Assembly (NCBI GenBank): GCA_001464615.1
Contig: LNFI01000007.1
Span: forward strand, 124,001 to 188,000
DNA length: 64,000 nucleotides
Source: Sphingomonadales bacterium Ga0077557
GTDB taxonomy: Bacteria; Pseudomonadota; Alphaproteobacteria; Sphingomonadales; Sphingomonadaceae
Reading direction: 5' to 3'
This document shows positions 54,565 to 62,665 of the stretch, piece by piece. The notes below the pieces were generated by a model. It was not told the origin of the DNA. It worked only from the letters and a program-made list of their open reading frames with translations, and ran no database searches. The translations under genes and the position numbers were made by a program. The first letter of the stretch is position 1. Every line of letters begins with the position of its first letter.

Positions 54565-54869
54565 TGGCCGAAATCATGCTGAAGATCGGCGATCGCCAAC
54601 ACAAGGTCGCCTGCAAGGACGGTACCGAGGATCACCTGCGCCGCATCGCCGCAATGATCGATTCGCGCTGGACCACCGCAGCGCGCGCGTCCGGCGGGCT
54701 GAGCGACGAACGATCGATGCTGTTCGTGGCGCTGATGCTGGCCGACGCGCTTGACGAGGCCGAACAACGCTCAAGCGCGCCGTCGGCTGGCCCCGTTGCG
54801 GCGGCGGCTATGCCCGATCTTGATCGGCTGGCGGATCGGCTGGAGGCGATTGCTGCGGCGCTGGGATAG
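54564..54869 (+). CDS. zapA: Cell division protein ZapA
   Basis: The 101-residue protein has the ZapA core: 'EIMLKIGDRQHKVACKDGTE' followed by 'LRRIAAMIDSRWTTA' and a C-terminal helix for dimers. ZapA bundles FtsZ filaments at the division site. It overlaps the small upstream gene. In related genomes 6S RNA and the folate cyclo-ligase follow; here a HEPN gene and about 2 kb separate them. Confidence 0.9.
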   Translation: MAEIMLKIGDRQHKVACKDGTEDHLRRIAAMIDSRWTTAARASGGLSDERSMLFVALMLADALDEAEQRSSAPSAGPVAAAAMPDLDRLADRLEAIAAALG

Positions 54870-55063
54870 TGAGGTGGTTGAGGTTGCCCCAATGTCGGTA
54901 GGTTTGAGGCGTTTTGGGTGATCCCGGAAGCAGCTACAAATATACTTTGATTCGAGTTCAGCTACCCACCAGCGCAAATGCTACTATAGCCTAATCTTGT
55001 TGCGATGAACGGGCAATCGGCAGCGGCAATACTTGGTCGTTCATATCAGTTGCTCGCGAATTC

Positions 55064-55234
55064 ATGTTAAAGCTAAACCCCTACGGTCATCCGCCCTTTC
55101 TTGCGCCAATCGCGACAACCAAAAAACAGGAAGTCGGGGCCATGAAAATTGATTCGCTGAAGTTCGTCGATGCAAGTAGCGCTTTTGACTTCGCCCTAAA
55201 CATGCTCCGGGATCGTGGACGGCTGCGAACATGA
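55064..55234 (+). CDS. Short frame upstream of and overlapping the HEPN gene
   Basis: A 56-residue frame from ATG 55064, or 29–30 residues from ATG 55142, which has AGGAAG and GGGG upstream. It ends TGA at 55232–55234, overlapping the ATG of the next gene (ATGA). The shorter form is 'MKIDSLKFVDASSAFDFALN' plus a basic tail. The four-base overlap suggests coupling, as for an antitoxin or regulator, but no homology is recognised. Confidence 0.4.
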   Translation: MLKLNPYGHPPFLAPIATTKKQEVGAMKIDSLKFVDASSAFDFALNMLRDRGRLRT

Positions 55235-56601
55235 AGCAATTTCGAAAAGAACCCACGCTCTCTGTGGAGCAACATATTGATGCATTTCTCGACGAATGGC
55301 AAGCGACGACAGTGCGCGTTGCCCAGGAGGTGCAAGCGAAGAACATATCGGCGTTGAGGGATATCAATGTGCTGCCGGGTATGACGGGCAGCGGAAATAC
55401 AATCAACGTCGAGGGCATGCGGCATCTTAGCTTGGCGGCGGAAAAGCTTCTTGTCCGCGAAAAACTTGCCGCGAAATTGCAGCGCTGGACCGCAATCAAG
55501 GCGCTCGGCGAAGGTCTGCAGGCGCACCTCCCTAGGGCCCTCACGACCAAGACTTTGTCCGAACATGCAATTGTCGCCAAGGCGGTCGCGACCTTGCGTG
55601 CCTACCCGCGTGACGATGGCCTCTATGTCTTTCCAGTCGTGTTCGCGAGTCGGGCGACCACGACCGACTTCAATATCGGCGCCGCTCGGATCGTTGCGAA
55701 GCCAATCTTCGAAGCTGAATTGGTCGATGCATGGAAACGCCACGATTCGGTGGAAGACAAGCATGGTTTCGGGGCCGGACTGGCGGACGATTGGAGGCAG
55801 CACAGCGCTGACTTCGATCACTTCATTGTTGTGACCATGGAGGGGTTTGAGGAGAAGATGGCATGGACTGCGGCAATGGATGCCGCTCAGATGCTCCTCA
55901 ACATTCTTCGCATGTATTTCGGCTACCAGACGATGGACGATGTCCGGATCGGCAACGGCTTCATCTGGCAGAACAAGCGCTCGTCAATACGGCTAACAAA
56001 GCAGGGAGATATCTGCCTTTCTTCATCATTTGGCGGCGCAGGATCGCACTTGGAATCCGGGTGGGAAGTGGCATTTGGCCGCGACCTGTCCGGTTTTGCG
56101 ATGTTGCTTACCACGACGGTTACCTGGCCGACAGTAAACGAGGGGCGTCCCGATCCCATGTTCGAGCGACTGATTTACTTCAACCGATTGATCGCCGAAG
56201 CCTATGGCGAACCACACGATCCGATCCGACTAGTGCGGTTAATTTCCGCGCTGGAAGCATTTTCTCTCATCGGTTCTGCTGACAAGGCGCATAATCTGGC
56301 GCATCGCTGCGGCGCTGCCGGTGGATGGGGCGATCCCCTTCAGTATTGCACGATCTACGATGCGGTGCGCGAAGGCTATCGCTGGCGCAACGCCGTCGTC
56401 CACGGAGATGCGCCTTCCGACACCGATGTGCGGCGTGCGTTCTATGGCATAGAGCATCATTTGCTCTCGATATATCTTGGTATGTTGTCGTTACACGCCG
56501 GCATCGCGAACGATGTGAGGCCTCGTTCTGTATCCGGATTGCGCCGCGAGTTCACCAGTCGCATCGATATGTTCTTCTGGGCACCGTCGCTGGTGACGTG
56601 A
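55231..56601 (+). CDS. HEPN-domain protein, possible RNase of a defence gene
   Basis: The 456-residue protein has a variable N-terminal part and a C-terminal helical domain. That domain carries 'LVRLISALEAFSLIGSADKA' and 'GYRWRNAVVHGD', in which R386 and H391 form the Rx4H motif of HEPN RNases. The layout recalls ApeA-type HEPN proteins. It interrupts the usual order zapA–6S RNA–folate cyclo-ligase, and its DNA is AT-richer than its neighbours'. Both suggest acquisition by transfer. Target and trigger are unknown. Start ATG 55231 overlaps a small upstream frame. Confidence 0.7.
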   Translation: MKQFRKEPTLSVEQHIDAFLDEWQATTVRVAQEVQAKNISALRDINVLPGMTGSGNTINVEGMRHLSLAAEKLLVREKLAAKLQRWTAIKALGEGLQAHLPRALTTKTLSEHAIVAKAVATLRAYPRDDGLYVFPVVFASRATTTDFNIGAARIVAKPIFEAELVDAWKRHDSVEDKHGFGAGLADDWRQHSADFDHFIVVTMEGFEEKMAWTAAMDAAQMLLNILRMYFGYQTMDDVRIGNGFIWQNKRSSIRLTKQGDICLSSSFGGAGSHLESGWEVAFGRDLSGFAMLLTTTVTWPTVNEGRPDPMFERLIYFNRLIAEAYGEPHDPIRLVRLISALEAFSLIGSADKAHNLAHRCGAAGGWGDPLQYCTIYDAVREGYRWRNAVVHGDAPSDTDVRRAFYGIEHHLLSIYLGMLSLHAGIANDVRPRSVSGLRREFTSRIDMFFWAPSLVT

Positions 56602-56865
56602 TCTGAATTGCCGCTTCAGGGTTTCGGTGCCAGGTTGAATAAACAACGACATTCCGCCTCAGGCCGACCTCAAGCAGCCAGTCAGCAATCGGCCCAAAAC
56701 AAGCCATCAGTCGTTGGGTTGCAGCACGGCTCAATTGCCGCCCGTCCGCCTCCCCCTTCCTCAACCTCTCTCCCAATCGGAATGCCCCGCCCTGCTCGCC
56801 CGCCCCAAACCCCGCCCCCCCATCCCCGCCCTTGAGTAACCCACACAAAGCGCCTACCTAGGGAA

Positions 56866-57026
56866 GTGGCGGGTACTGCCCGGTACGAGCTTCACGAACA
56901 TCCCTGAGGCGATTCTTCATCCTGGGGGGCTGTCCCTTCGCGGATCCTGGTCCGAGAAAATGGCCCCCACCTGACGTTACCGGCGTCAGAGGATATTCAG
57001 GCAAACGGCCATGGCGGTCCCGCCAC
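56866..57026 (+). ncRNA. ssrS: 6S RNA (regulator of RNA polymerase)
   Basis: The ends GTGGCGGG and CCCGCCAC pair to close a long irregular hairpin of about 161 bases. Inside are stretches resembling the sphingomonad 6S sequence as I remember it: 'GGCTGTCCC' on one side and 'TCCGAGAAAATGGCCCCC' on the other, framing the central bubble, then 'CGGCGTCAGAGGATATTCAG'. The location just before the 5-formyl-THF cyclo-ligase gene is the standard site. 6S RNA binds housekeeping RNA polymerase in stationary phase. Ends are approximate. Confidence 0.75.
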
Positions 57027-57041
57027 CGCTCCCGGCCGGGG

Positions 57042-57629
57042 ATGATGATGGTGCAGGCAGAAACGGGGCAGGCAGAAACGGCTGCGGTAAAATCTGGCCT
57101 GCGCGCCCGGATGCGGGCTGAGCGATTGGCCTATGCTGCGGTCGCGCCGCCGATCATCCCGCCCCGCGAATTTCTCGACAAAGTGCAGCCGACAAGCGTG
57201 GTCGCCAGCTATGTGGCGATGGCGGATGAGGCCGATCCGGGCCTGCTGACCCTGGCCGCGCATCAGGCGGGCTGCCAGATCGCCCTGCCGCACATCACGA
57301 CACGGGCAGCGCCGATGCGCTTCCTGGCCTGGCTACCGGGCGCACCGCTGGTGGACGGCCCCTTTGGACTGCGCCAGCCCCCGGCCGATGCCCCTGCCCT
57401 GTCGCCCGACATCATCCTGACGCCGCTGATCGCCTTTGATCGCCAGCTGAACCGGCTTGGCCAGGGGGCTGGCTATTATGACCGCGCCTTTGCTGCCCTT
57501 GCGGCGGTATTGAGAATTGGCGTCGCCTGGTCCATCCAGCGCGCAGAGGCGGTACCGGTCGATCCGTGGGATGTGCCTCTCCACGGCGTCATCGACGAAT
57601 ATGGCTGGAACGGACCGGAGCCGCGCTGA
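57042..57629 (+). CDS. 5-formyltetrahydrofolate cyclo-ligase
   Basis: The 195-residue enzyme converts 5-formyl-THF to 5,10-methenyl-THF with ATP. The diagnostic motif 'NRLGQGAGYYDRAFA' and the preceding 'IILTPLIAFD' are present, as are the N-terminal 'KSGLRARMRAERLA' lysine/arginine residues. It follows 6S RNA, as in most proteobacteria. Its TGA is immediately followed by the ATG of the DUF2842 gene. Confidence 0.93.
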   Translation: MMMVQAETGQAETAAVKSGLRARMRAERLAYAAVAPPIIPPREFLDKVQPTSVVASYVAMADEADPGLLTLAAHQAGCQIALPHITTRAAPMRFLAWLPGAPLVDGPFGLRQPPADAPALSPDIILTPLIAFDRQLNRLGQGAGYYDRAFAALAAVLRIGVAWSIQRAEAVPVDPWDVPLHGVIDEYGWNGPEPR

Positions 57630-57839
57630 ATGACCCCTAGCTGGCGTAAACCTGCGGGCGCGCTGATGATGATCGCGTCGATCTTCATCTGGGCCGTGCT
57701 GATCGCGAATTTGGCGGAGACGGTGTCGGGCTGGCCGGTCCTTGCCCAGATGCTCTTCTATGCCTTTGTCGGGATTATCTGGATCGTGCCGATGAAACCG
57801 CTGCTGCGCTGGATGGAAACGGGGCGCTGGCGGGTCTAG
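57630..57839 (+). CDS. DUF2842 membrane protein
   Basis: The 69-residue protein has two transmembrane helices ('GALMMIASIFIWAVLIANLA' and 'LFYAFVGIIWIVPMKPLL') and ends 'LLRWMETGRWRV', the DUF2842 pattern of alphaproteobacteria. It starts directly after the cyclo-ligase stop, so both are on one transcript. Function unknown. Confidence 0.85.
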   Translation: MTPSWRKPAGALMMIASIFIWAVLIANLAETVSGWPVLAQMLFYAFVGIIWIVPMKPLLRWMETGRWRV

Positions 57840-57872
57840 AGCCTGATGACTTTGGATTGAACCAAACCATAC

Positions 57873-57950
57873 GCCGTTCGCCCTGAGCGAAGTCGAAGGG
57901 CATGCGAAGCGCGTGGGCTTCGACTTCCCCCGGACCTGATCCGGGGCCGA
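57873..57950. repeat. Sphingomonad intergenic repeat ('GTTCGCCCTGAGCGAAG' type)
   Basis: GAAGTCGAAG at 57889–57898 and CTTCGACTTC at 57918–57927 form an inverted repeat. It is followed by a second hairpin, CCCCGGA...TCCGGGG (57928–57946). The first part, GTTCGCCCTGAGCGAAGTCG, is a common dispersed element in sphingomonad genomes. It lies between the DUF2842 gene and the convergent methyltransferase. Confidence 0.85.
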
Positions 57951-57988
57951 ACGGGTATGAGGTTGACGCGACCTAACGTCATCACTCT

Positions 57989-58699
57989 CTAAGCGCGCCG
58001 CCACGTCATCACATGGGCATAGGGCGCGCGGCGATAGCGATCGGCCTTGGCCGGATCGCCCCCGGTTGGCGCTGGTTCGTCGAAAAAGGTCAGCCGCAAA
58101 CCAGCATCGATCAACAACGTGAAATAGGTCGATAGCGGCCGGTGCCAGTTGACGACATCAATCCCGCGCCACGCAGCGCGGGTCGGCCGGGTGATTAGGT
58201 AATCATCGATCGCGAAATACTGGCTGCCGCCCCGCCAATCCTGCTGCCACCCGCCCTGCGCCGCGGCGGTGTTGAAACTGTTGAGGTTGGCGATCAGCAG
58301 CATCCCGCCTGGAGCCAGCACCCGCGCCATTTCCGCAATTGCGGTGTCGATATCGTCAATGTCGATCAGCGACAGATAGGAAATGACGAGATCGAACGCC
58401 CCATCGGCAAAATCGAGCTGTTCGGCGCGGCCCAGCCGGTAGTCGCCTGCCGGATCGCGGCGGATGGCTTCGGCGATCAGCGATGGCGCTGGATCAATCC
58501 CCGTGGCGGCGCTGACATGCGGGGCGATCATCCGGCAGAACCGCCCCTCGCCACAGCCGATATCGAGCGCGCGGGAAAATCCCTGCCCCTCGATTCGCGC
58601 GCGCATGGCCGAATCGAGCACATAGCGCCGGGTAAAGTCGCCGGCCTCGCCCTGCGACTCAATCCACGCGGCAGCCGAGTTTTCCCAGCGCTCGCTCAC
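57989..58699 (-). CDS. Class I SAM-dependent methyltransferase
   Basis: The 236-residue protein has 'RALDIGCGEGRFCRMIAPHV' (motif I), an acidic end of strand 2 in 'ATGIDPAPSLI', and 'FDLVISYLSLIDIDD' with 'VLAPGGMLLIANLNSFN', a standard ubiquinone/menaquinone methyltransferase-like pattern (Methyltransf_11). Substrate unknown. It is convergent with the DUF2842 gene, with a palindromic repeat between, and tRNA-Asp lies upstream on the same strand. Confidence 0.88.
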   Translation of the reverse strand: MSERWENSAAAWIESQGEAGDFTRRYVLDSAMRARIEGQGFSRALDIGCGEGRFCRMIAPHVSAATGIDPAPSLIAEAIRRDPAGDYRLGRAEQLDFADGAFDLVISYLSLIDIDDIDTAIAEMARVLAPGGMLLIANLNSFNTAAAQGGWQQDWRGGSQYFAIDDYLITRPTRAAWRGIDVVNWHRPLSTYFTLLIDAGLRLTFFDEPAPTGGDPAKADRYRRAPYAHVMTWRRA

Positions 58700-58738
58700 C
58701 GCGCGTCCCCACCCCTGGTTTTTTTGAAGTCCACGCTA

Positions 58739-58815
<77 letters not shown>

Positions 58816-58880
58816 TTATAAAGCGTGAGGCGCGGCACCTAGTTGAGGTGCCGGGTGGTGTCAACCATCCTCGCAAAGGA

Positions 58881-60149
58881 TCAGGGCGATGACGGCCGCG
58901 ATGCGCGTTCGTCACGCCGCCGCTGCTGATCAAGCGTGCCATGTTCAAACAGGAATCCGGCAATATCCGGCTGCCCGGCCGCCCCGATCACCGTCTGCAC
59001 AATAATCAGCAATGGCACCGCGAGCAGCGCCCCTGGCGTGCCCCACACCCAGCCCCAAAAACTCAATGAAATCAATATCATGATCGGGTTTATTGTCAAC
59101 CGATGACCAACAATGAAGGGGGTGATCGCGTTGGCTTCGATCAAATGCGCGCCAATGAGAATGAAGGCCGGGATCAGCGCCACCCAGATATCAGTGAACA
59201 CCATCAACCCGCCCAGCGCGAGCAGCAGCGCGGCGACGATCGGGCCGAAATAGGGCACATAATTGAGCAGCGCGACGATGCCGCCCCACATCAGCGGATA
59301 GGGCATCCCCATCAGCCAGACGGCAAAGGCAACGAACAGCCCAAGCGACAGGTTGATCACCGTAATCGTGCCCAGATAGGAGGACGTATCGTCGACCACA
59401 TCCTGGATCACCCGCGCGGTCGCCATTGCGCCGTCAAAGCTCGATCGGCTGGTGATCGTCCGCCGCCGCAGCCGCGTCCAGCCCGACAGGAAGAAGAACA
59501 CCACCAGCGTGCCGAAAAATATCTGGATGAACACCGTCGGCGCGGTGCTGGCGACCAGCTCCACCAGCGAGCGCGGCGGGACGCTGGTCGCCTCGGCAAC
59601 GCGCGCCATTTTCTGGGCACCGCCGGCCGCGAGCTTCATCGCGGTATCATCAACATATTTGTTGAGGCTGGAATAGAGATCGAGCAGCGGGGCGATGTTC
59701 ATTTGAATCTGCCCGATTCGCTCAGGCAGCATCCGGAAAAACTGCACCGCCGGCACGATGATCGCCGCCAGCGCGATATTCGCCGCGGCCAGGAACAGCA
59801 GCACGCAAGTGAGCGAGGCGAGCCCCGCTGGCATCCGGTGCCGTTCCAGCCATTCGAGCACGGGCACCAGCGCAACAGCAATCACCAACGCCGCCGTGAC
59901 GGGGAGGAAAAACTCCGCCCCCGCCTTCAACGCAAAAGGCAGCGCCAGCGCCAGCCCGAGCCCTGCGATCAAGGTGAGCGCGGCCAGCAATCGATCGCGC
60001 CGCCGCGTGTCTTCATCCATCGCCACCGCCGCCTCCCCCGACAGGGCTAGGCCAAGCCCGCCGCCAGGCACTGCCTGCACATCGCCGCTAACAGGCCGCG
60101 GCGGCAGATCATCGTCGGATCGTTCAATGGGTCCAGGCGTTTGTTCCAT
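58881..60149 (-). CDS. AI-2E family transporter (PerM/TqsA type)
   Basis: The 422-residue inner-membrane protein has about eight helices, with 'LYSSLNKYVDDTAMKLAAGG' in the large loop. The family block 'FIQIFFGTLVVFFFLSG' and the C-terminal 'PFIVGHRLTINPIMILISLS' followed by 'GTPGALLAVPLLI' are characteristic. Members export autoinducer-2 or sodium, but most substrates are unknown. It is divergent from glycerol kinase. Confidence 0.9.
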   Translation of the reverse strand: MEQTPGPIERSDDDLPPRPVSGDVQAVPGGGLGLALSGEAAVAMDEDTRRRDRLLAALTLIAGLGLALALPFALKAGAEFFLPVTAALVIAVALVPVLEWLERHRMPAGLASLTCVLLFLAAANIALAAIIVPAVQFFRMLPERIGQIQMNIAPLLDLYSSLNKYVDDTAMKLAAGGAQKMARVAEATSVPPRSLVELVASTAPTVFIQIFFGTLVVFFFLSGWTRLRRRTITSRSSFDGAMATARVIQDVVDDTSSYLGTITVINLSLGLFVAFAVWLMGMPYPLMWGGIVALLNYVPYFGPIVAALLLALGGLMVFTDIWVALIPAFILIGAHLIEANAITPFIVGHRLTINPIMILISLSFWGWVWGTPGALLAVPLLIIVQTVIGAAGQPDIAGFLFEHGTLDQQRRRDERASRPSSP

Positions 60150-60203
60150 CGGGCCATTCTAGCGGCATTCCACTCGCTTGTAATCCCGGCTAGCATCACG
60201 CTT

Positions 60204-61691
60204 ATGCGCGACTATCTTCTTGTGATCGATGAGGGCACCACCTCAACCCGGGCAATGCTGTTGACGCCGGGCGGCGAATGTATCGCCACCCGGGCGATTG
60301 AGCTGACCCAACATTATCCGCAGCCCGGCTGGGTGGAGCATGATGCCGGCGAAATCTGGCGCCACAGCCTGGCTGTGACTGAAGCGGTGATCGCTGAAGC
60401 GGGCGGCGCGGACCGCATCGCCGCGATTGGCATCACCAACCAGCGCGAGACGGTGGTGTTCTGGGACAAGACCACCGGCGAGCCGCTCGCCCCCGCCATC
60501 GTCTGGCAGGACCGCCGCACCGCGAGCATCTGCCGCGACCTGAAAGAAGCGGGGCATGAGGCCGCCGTGCAGGCCAAGACCGGGCTGCTGCTCGATCCCT
60601 ATTTCAGCGGCTCCAAGATCGGCTGGGCGATGGCCAACTGGCCGCAACTGAAGGAGGCGGGGGATCGGCTCGCGATCGGCACGGTCGAAAGCTGGCTGAT
60701 CTGGAAATTGACCGCCACTGAAAACCGGGGCGGCCTGCACATCACCGACGCGACCAACGCCAGCCGCACCGCGCTGATGGCGATTGGCAGCGGCGGGTGG
60801 GACGACGGGCTGATCGACCTGTTCGGCGCGCCTACCGCCGCGCTGCCCGAGATTGTCGACTGCGCCGGGCGCTTTGGCGAGACGACGTTGTTTGGCGCGG
60901 GGATCCCGATTTGCGGCATGGCGGGCGACCAACAGGCGGCGACGATCGGCCAGTCTTGCCTGCAACCCGGCGAGACCAAGGCGACCTTTGGCACCGGCGC
61001 CTTCATCCTGACCCAGGCAGGCGCGATCCCGCCGGTGTCGCACCACCGGCTGCTCTCCACCGTCGCGTGGCAGCTAGACGCCAAGCGCGCCTATGCGCTG
61101 GAGGGATCGGTTTTCGTGGCGGGCAGCCTGATCAAATGGCTGCGCGATTCGATCGGGCTGATCGGCACTGCGGCCGAGACCGAAGCGCTCGCGCGCAGCG
61201 TGGCCGATAATGGTGGGGTCTATCTGGTCCCGGCGCTATCCGGCCTGGGCGCGCCGTGGTGGCAGCCAGAGGCGCGCGCGAGCATTTCCGGCCTGAGCTT
61301 CACCAACACCCGCGCGCACATCGTCCGCGCCGCGCTGGAGGCGATGGCGCACCAGGCGCATGACCTGAAAACCGCGTTCGCGGCGGACGGGGTCGACTGG
61401 GCTTCCTTACGCATCGACGGCGGCATGGTCGCCAACAACTGGATGGCGCAGGACATGGCGGACATCCTCGGCATCACCGTGGAACGCCCCGCCTTCGCCG
61501 AGACGACTGCCCTTGGCGCCGCGATGCTGGCTGGCGTGGGCAGCGGACTGTTCAACGGGCTGGAGGAAGCAAGCGCGATGCGCGGCGCGGTTGAGGTGTT
61601 CGAGCCGGGCATGGACGGCGGCGTGCGCGCGGCCCGGCTAGCGGGCTGGCAGCGCGCGGTGGAGAGCGTGGTGGGCTTGGCCGGCGCGTGA
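60204..61691 (+). CDS. glpK: Glycerol kinase
   Basis: The 495-residue FGGY-family enzyme phosphorylates glycerol to glycerol-3-phosphate. It starts 'MRDYLLVIDEGTTSTRAMLL' with the phosphate-1 motif, then 'GITNQRETVVFWDKTTGEPL' and 'ATFGTGAFILTQAG', and ends with the adenosine block 'LRIDGGMVANNWMAQ'. ATG 60204 begins family sequence; the frame upstream overlaps the divergent transporter gene. No glpF or glpD gene is adjacent. Confidence 0.95.
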   Translation: MRDYLLVIDEGTTSTRAMLLTPGGECIATRAIELTQHYPQPGWVEHDAGEIWRHSLAVTEAVIAEAGGADRIAAIGITNQRETVVFWDKTTGEPLAPAIVWQDRRTASICRDLKEAGHEAAVQAKTGLLLDPYFSGSKIGWAMANWPQLKEAGDRLAIGTVESWLIWKLTATENRGGLHITDATNASRTALMAIGSGGWDDGLIDLFGAPTAALPEIVDCAGRFGETTLFGAGIPICGMAGDQQAATIGQSCLQPGETKATFGTGAFILTQAGAIPPVSHHRLLSTVAWQLDAKRAYALEGSVFVAGSLIKWLRDSIGLIGTAAETEALARSVADNGGVYLVPALSGLGAPWWQPEARASISGLSFTNTRAHIVRAALEAMAHQAHDLKTAFAADGVDWASLRIDGGMVANNWMAQDMADILGITVERPAFAETTALGAAMLAGVGSGLFNGLEEASAMRGAVEVFEPGMDGGVRAARLAGWQRAVESVVGLAGA

Positions 61692-62179
61692 CGTTGCGGA
61701 GGTAAAGTTGCGGAAGTTGCGGGTTGCCATCGGTTTTGCGCGGGTGGGCGTGATGAGGCCGTTTGAAGGTGCTCAAAGGTTATGAAAGTTATGACCTACT
61801 GAAAAATTCGGACACGTATGGGGCGAGGCGCAGAACGGGGCAATCGACCGACCGAGGTGTGACGATGGGACAGAGCGGGTTGGTCACCCTAAAGTGAAGA
61901 CGATAATGCATATCATAGCGGGCGCTTGTAGGAAGGTTTTGCACTGAACTGTTGATTGGCACTATGTATCTTTTGTCAAATTTGTTCGGGCCGACATAGG
62001 GTCCGTTGCGGACTAGCCGATTTTGCGATCAGAACGGACCGATGCAGACATTTGGTCGAATTCTTACCCGTTTCAACGACCGTCGGCGAAGTCAACGTTC
62101 GGCCGGCGAGATATGAATCTAGATATCTGGCATACTTTTAAGTGATTACCTCATTGCATTCACGAACTGGATTGAACTA
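61692..62179. other. AT-richer intergenic junction before the SIR2 module
   Basis: This 488-base stretch changes from GC-rich, chromosome-like DNA to AT-richer DNA after about 61770. It has short direct repeats ('GTTGCGGA' twice near 61693–61720, 'GGTTATGAAAGTTATGA' near 61776). No coding frame is convincing and no integrase or tRNA is present. It may be the right-hand border between the backbone and an acquired module. Confidence 0.45.
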
Positions 62180-62665
62180 CTAACCGCCGTTAGTCCGCAA
62201 TGAAGTTCGGAATGGCAGCGAAGCCTTTAAAAGGTCATGTTCGCTTGAGATATAGGAAATCAGGTCAGACGTCTTAGCAAAAATACTGCTCAGTGCTTGG
62301 CCAATCATTGGATTGTTGCCGCTGGGTAATGCACGCCGCGTATCTGACTGTAGTCCCAAACAAAGGCACCCACGCGCATTTGCAAAGCCGATCTCAAACG
62401 CGACTCCCTCGTCAATATGGGCACCATCGAGCACAGCGATGAGCATTTCACATTCGCTCAACGCGAGACGATCGCGTTCGAATATCCGTGTCTCAGCGAT
62501 GTCCGGCGGAATGCCCTCGGCCAGCAATTCGGCGAGCAGCATCCCGTCACGCTGTGGCAGGAATACATCGCAGTAAGTGCCCAGCGTGCCCGCGAGCGCG
62601 CCGTTAAAGGCGCGTTCGCGGTCGTTGAACAGCGGCGCGGCAAGATAGACCTTAATTTTTGGCAT
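62180..62665 (-). CDS. Nucleoside 2-deoxyribosyltransferase-like protein
   Basis: The 161-residue protein begins 'MPKIKVYLAAPLFNDRERAF', the substrate-binding opening of the family. It continues with 'ALSECEMLIAVLDGAHIDEG' and 'VAFEIGFANARGCLCL', where the D and catalytic E of the nucleoside deoxyribosyltransferase fold are conserved. The known enzymes move deoxyribose between bases or hydrolyse nucleosides and nucleotides. It overlaps the stop of the SIR2–kinase gene by 14 bases, which implies coupled translation. A role in nucleotide depletion is inferred. Confidence 0.85.
   Translation of the reverse strand: MPKIKVYLAAPLFNDRERAFNGALAGTLGTYCDVFLPQRDGMLLAELLAEGIPPDIAETRIFERDRLALSECEMLIAVLDGAHIDEGVAFEIGFANARGCLCLGLQSDTRRALPSGNNPMIGQALSSIFAKTSDLISYISSEHDLLKASLPFRTSLRTNGG

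Noticed and set aside
55087..55821. 244-residue open frame on the minus strand opposite the HEPN gene
   Set aside because: The plus-strand gene has a motif and a coupled start; the minus frame has neither.
56552..56848. 98-residue open frame on the minus strand after the HEPN gene
   Set aside because: Glycine-rich low-complexity product from C-rich DNA, with no start signal.
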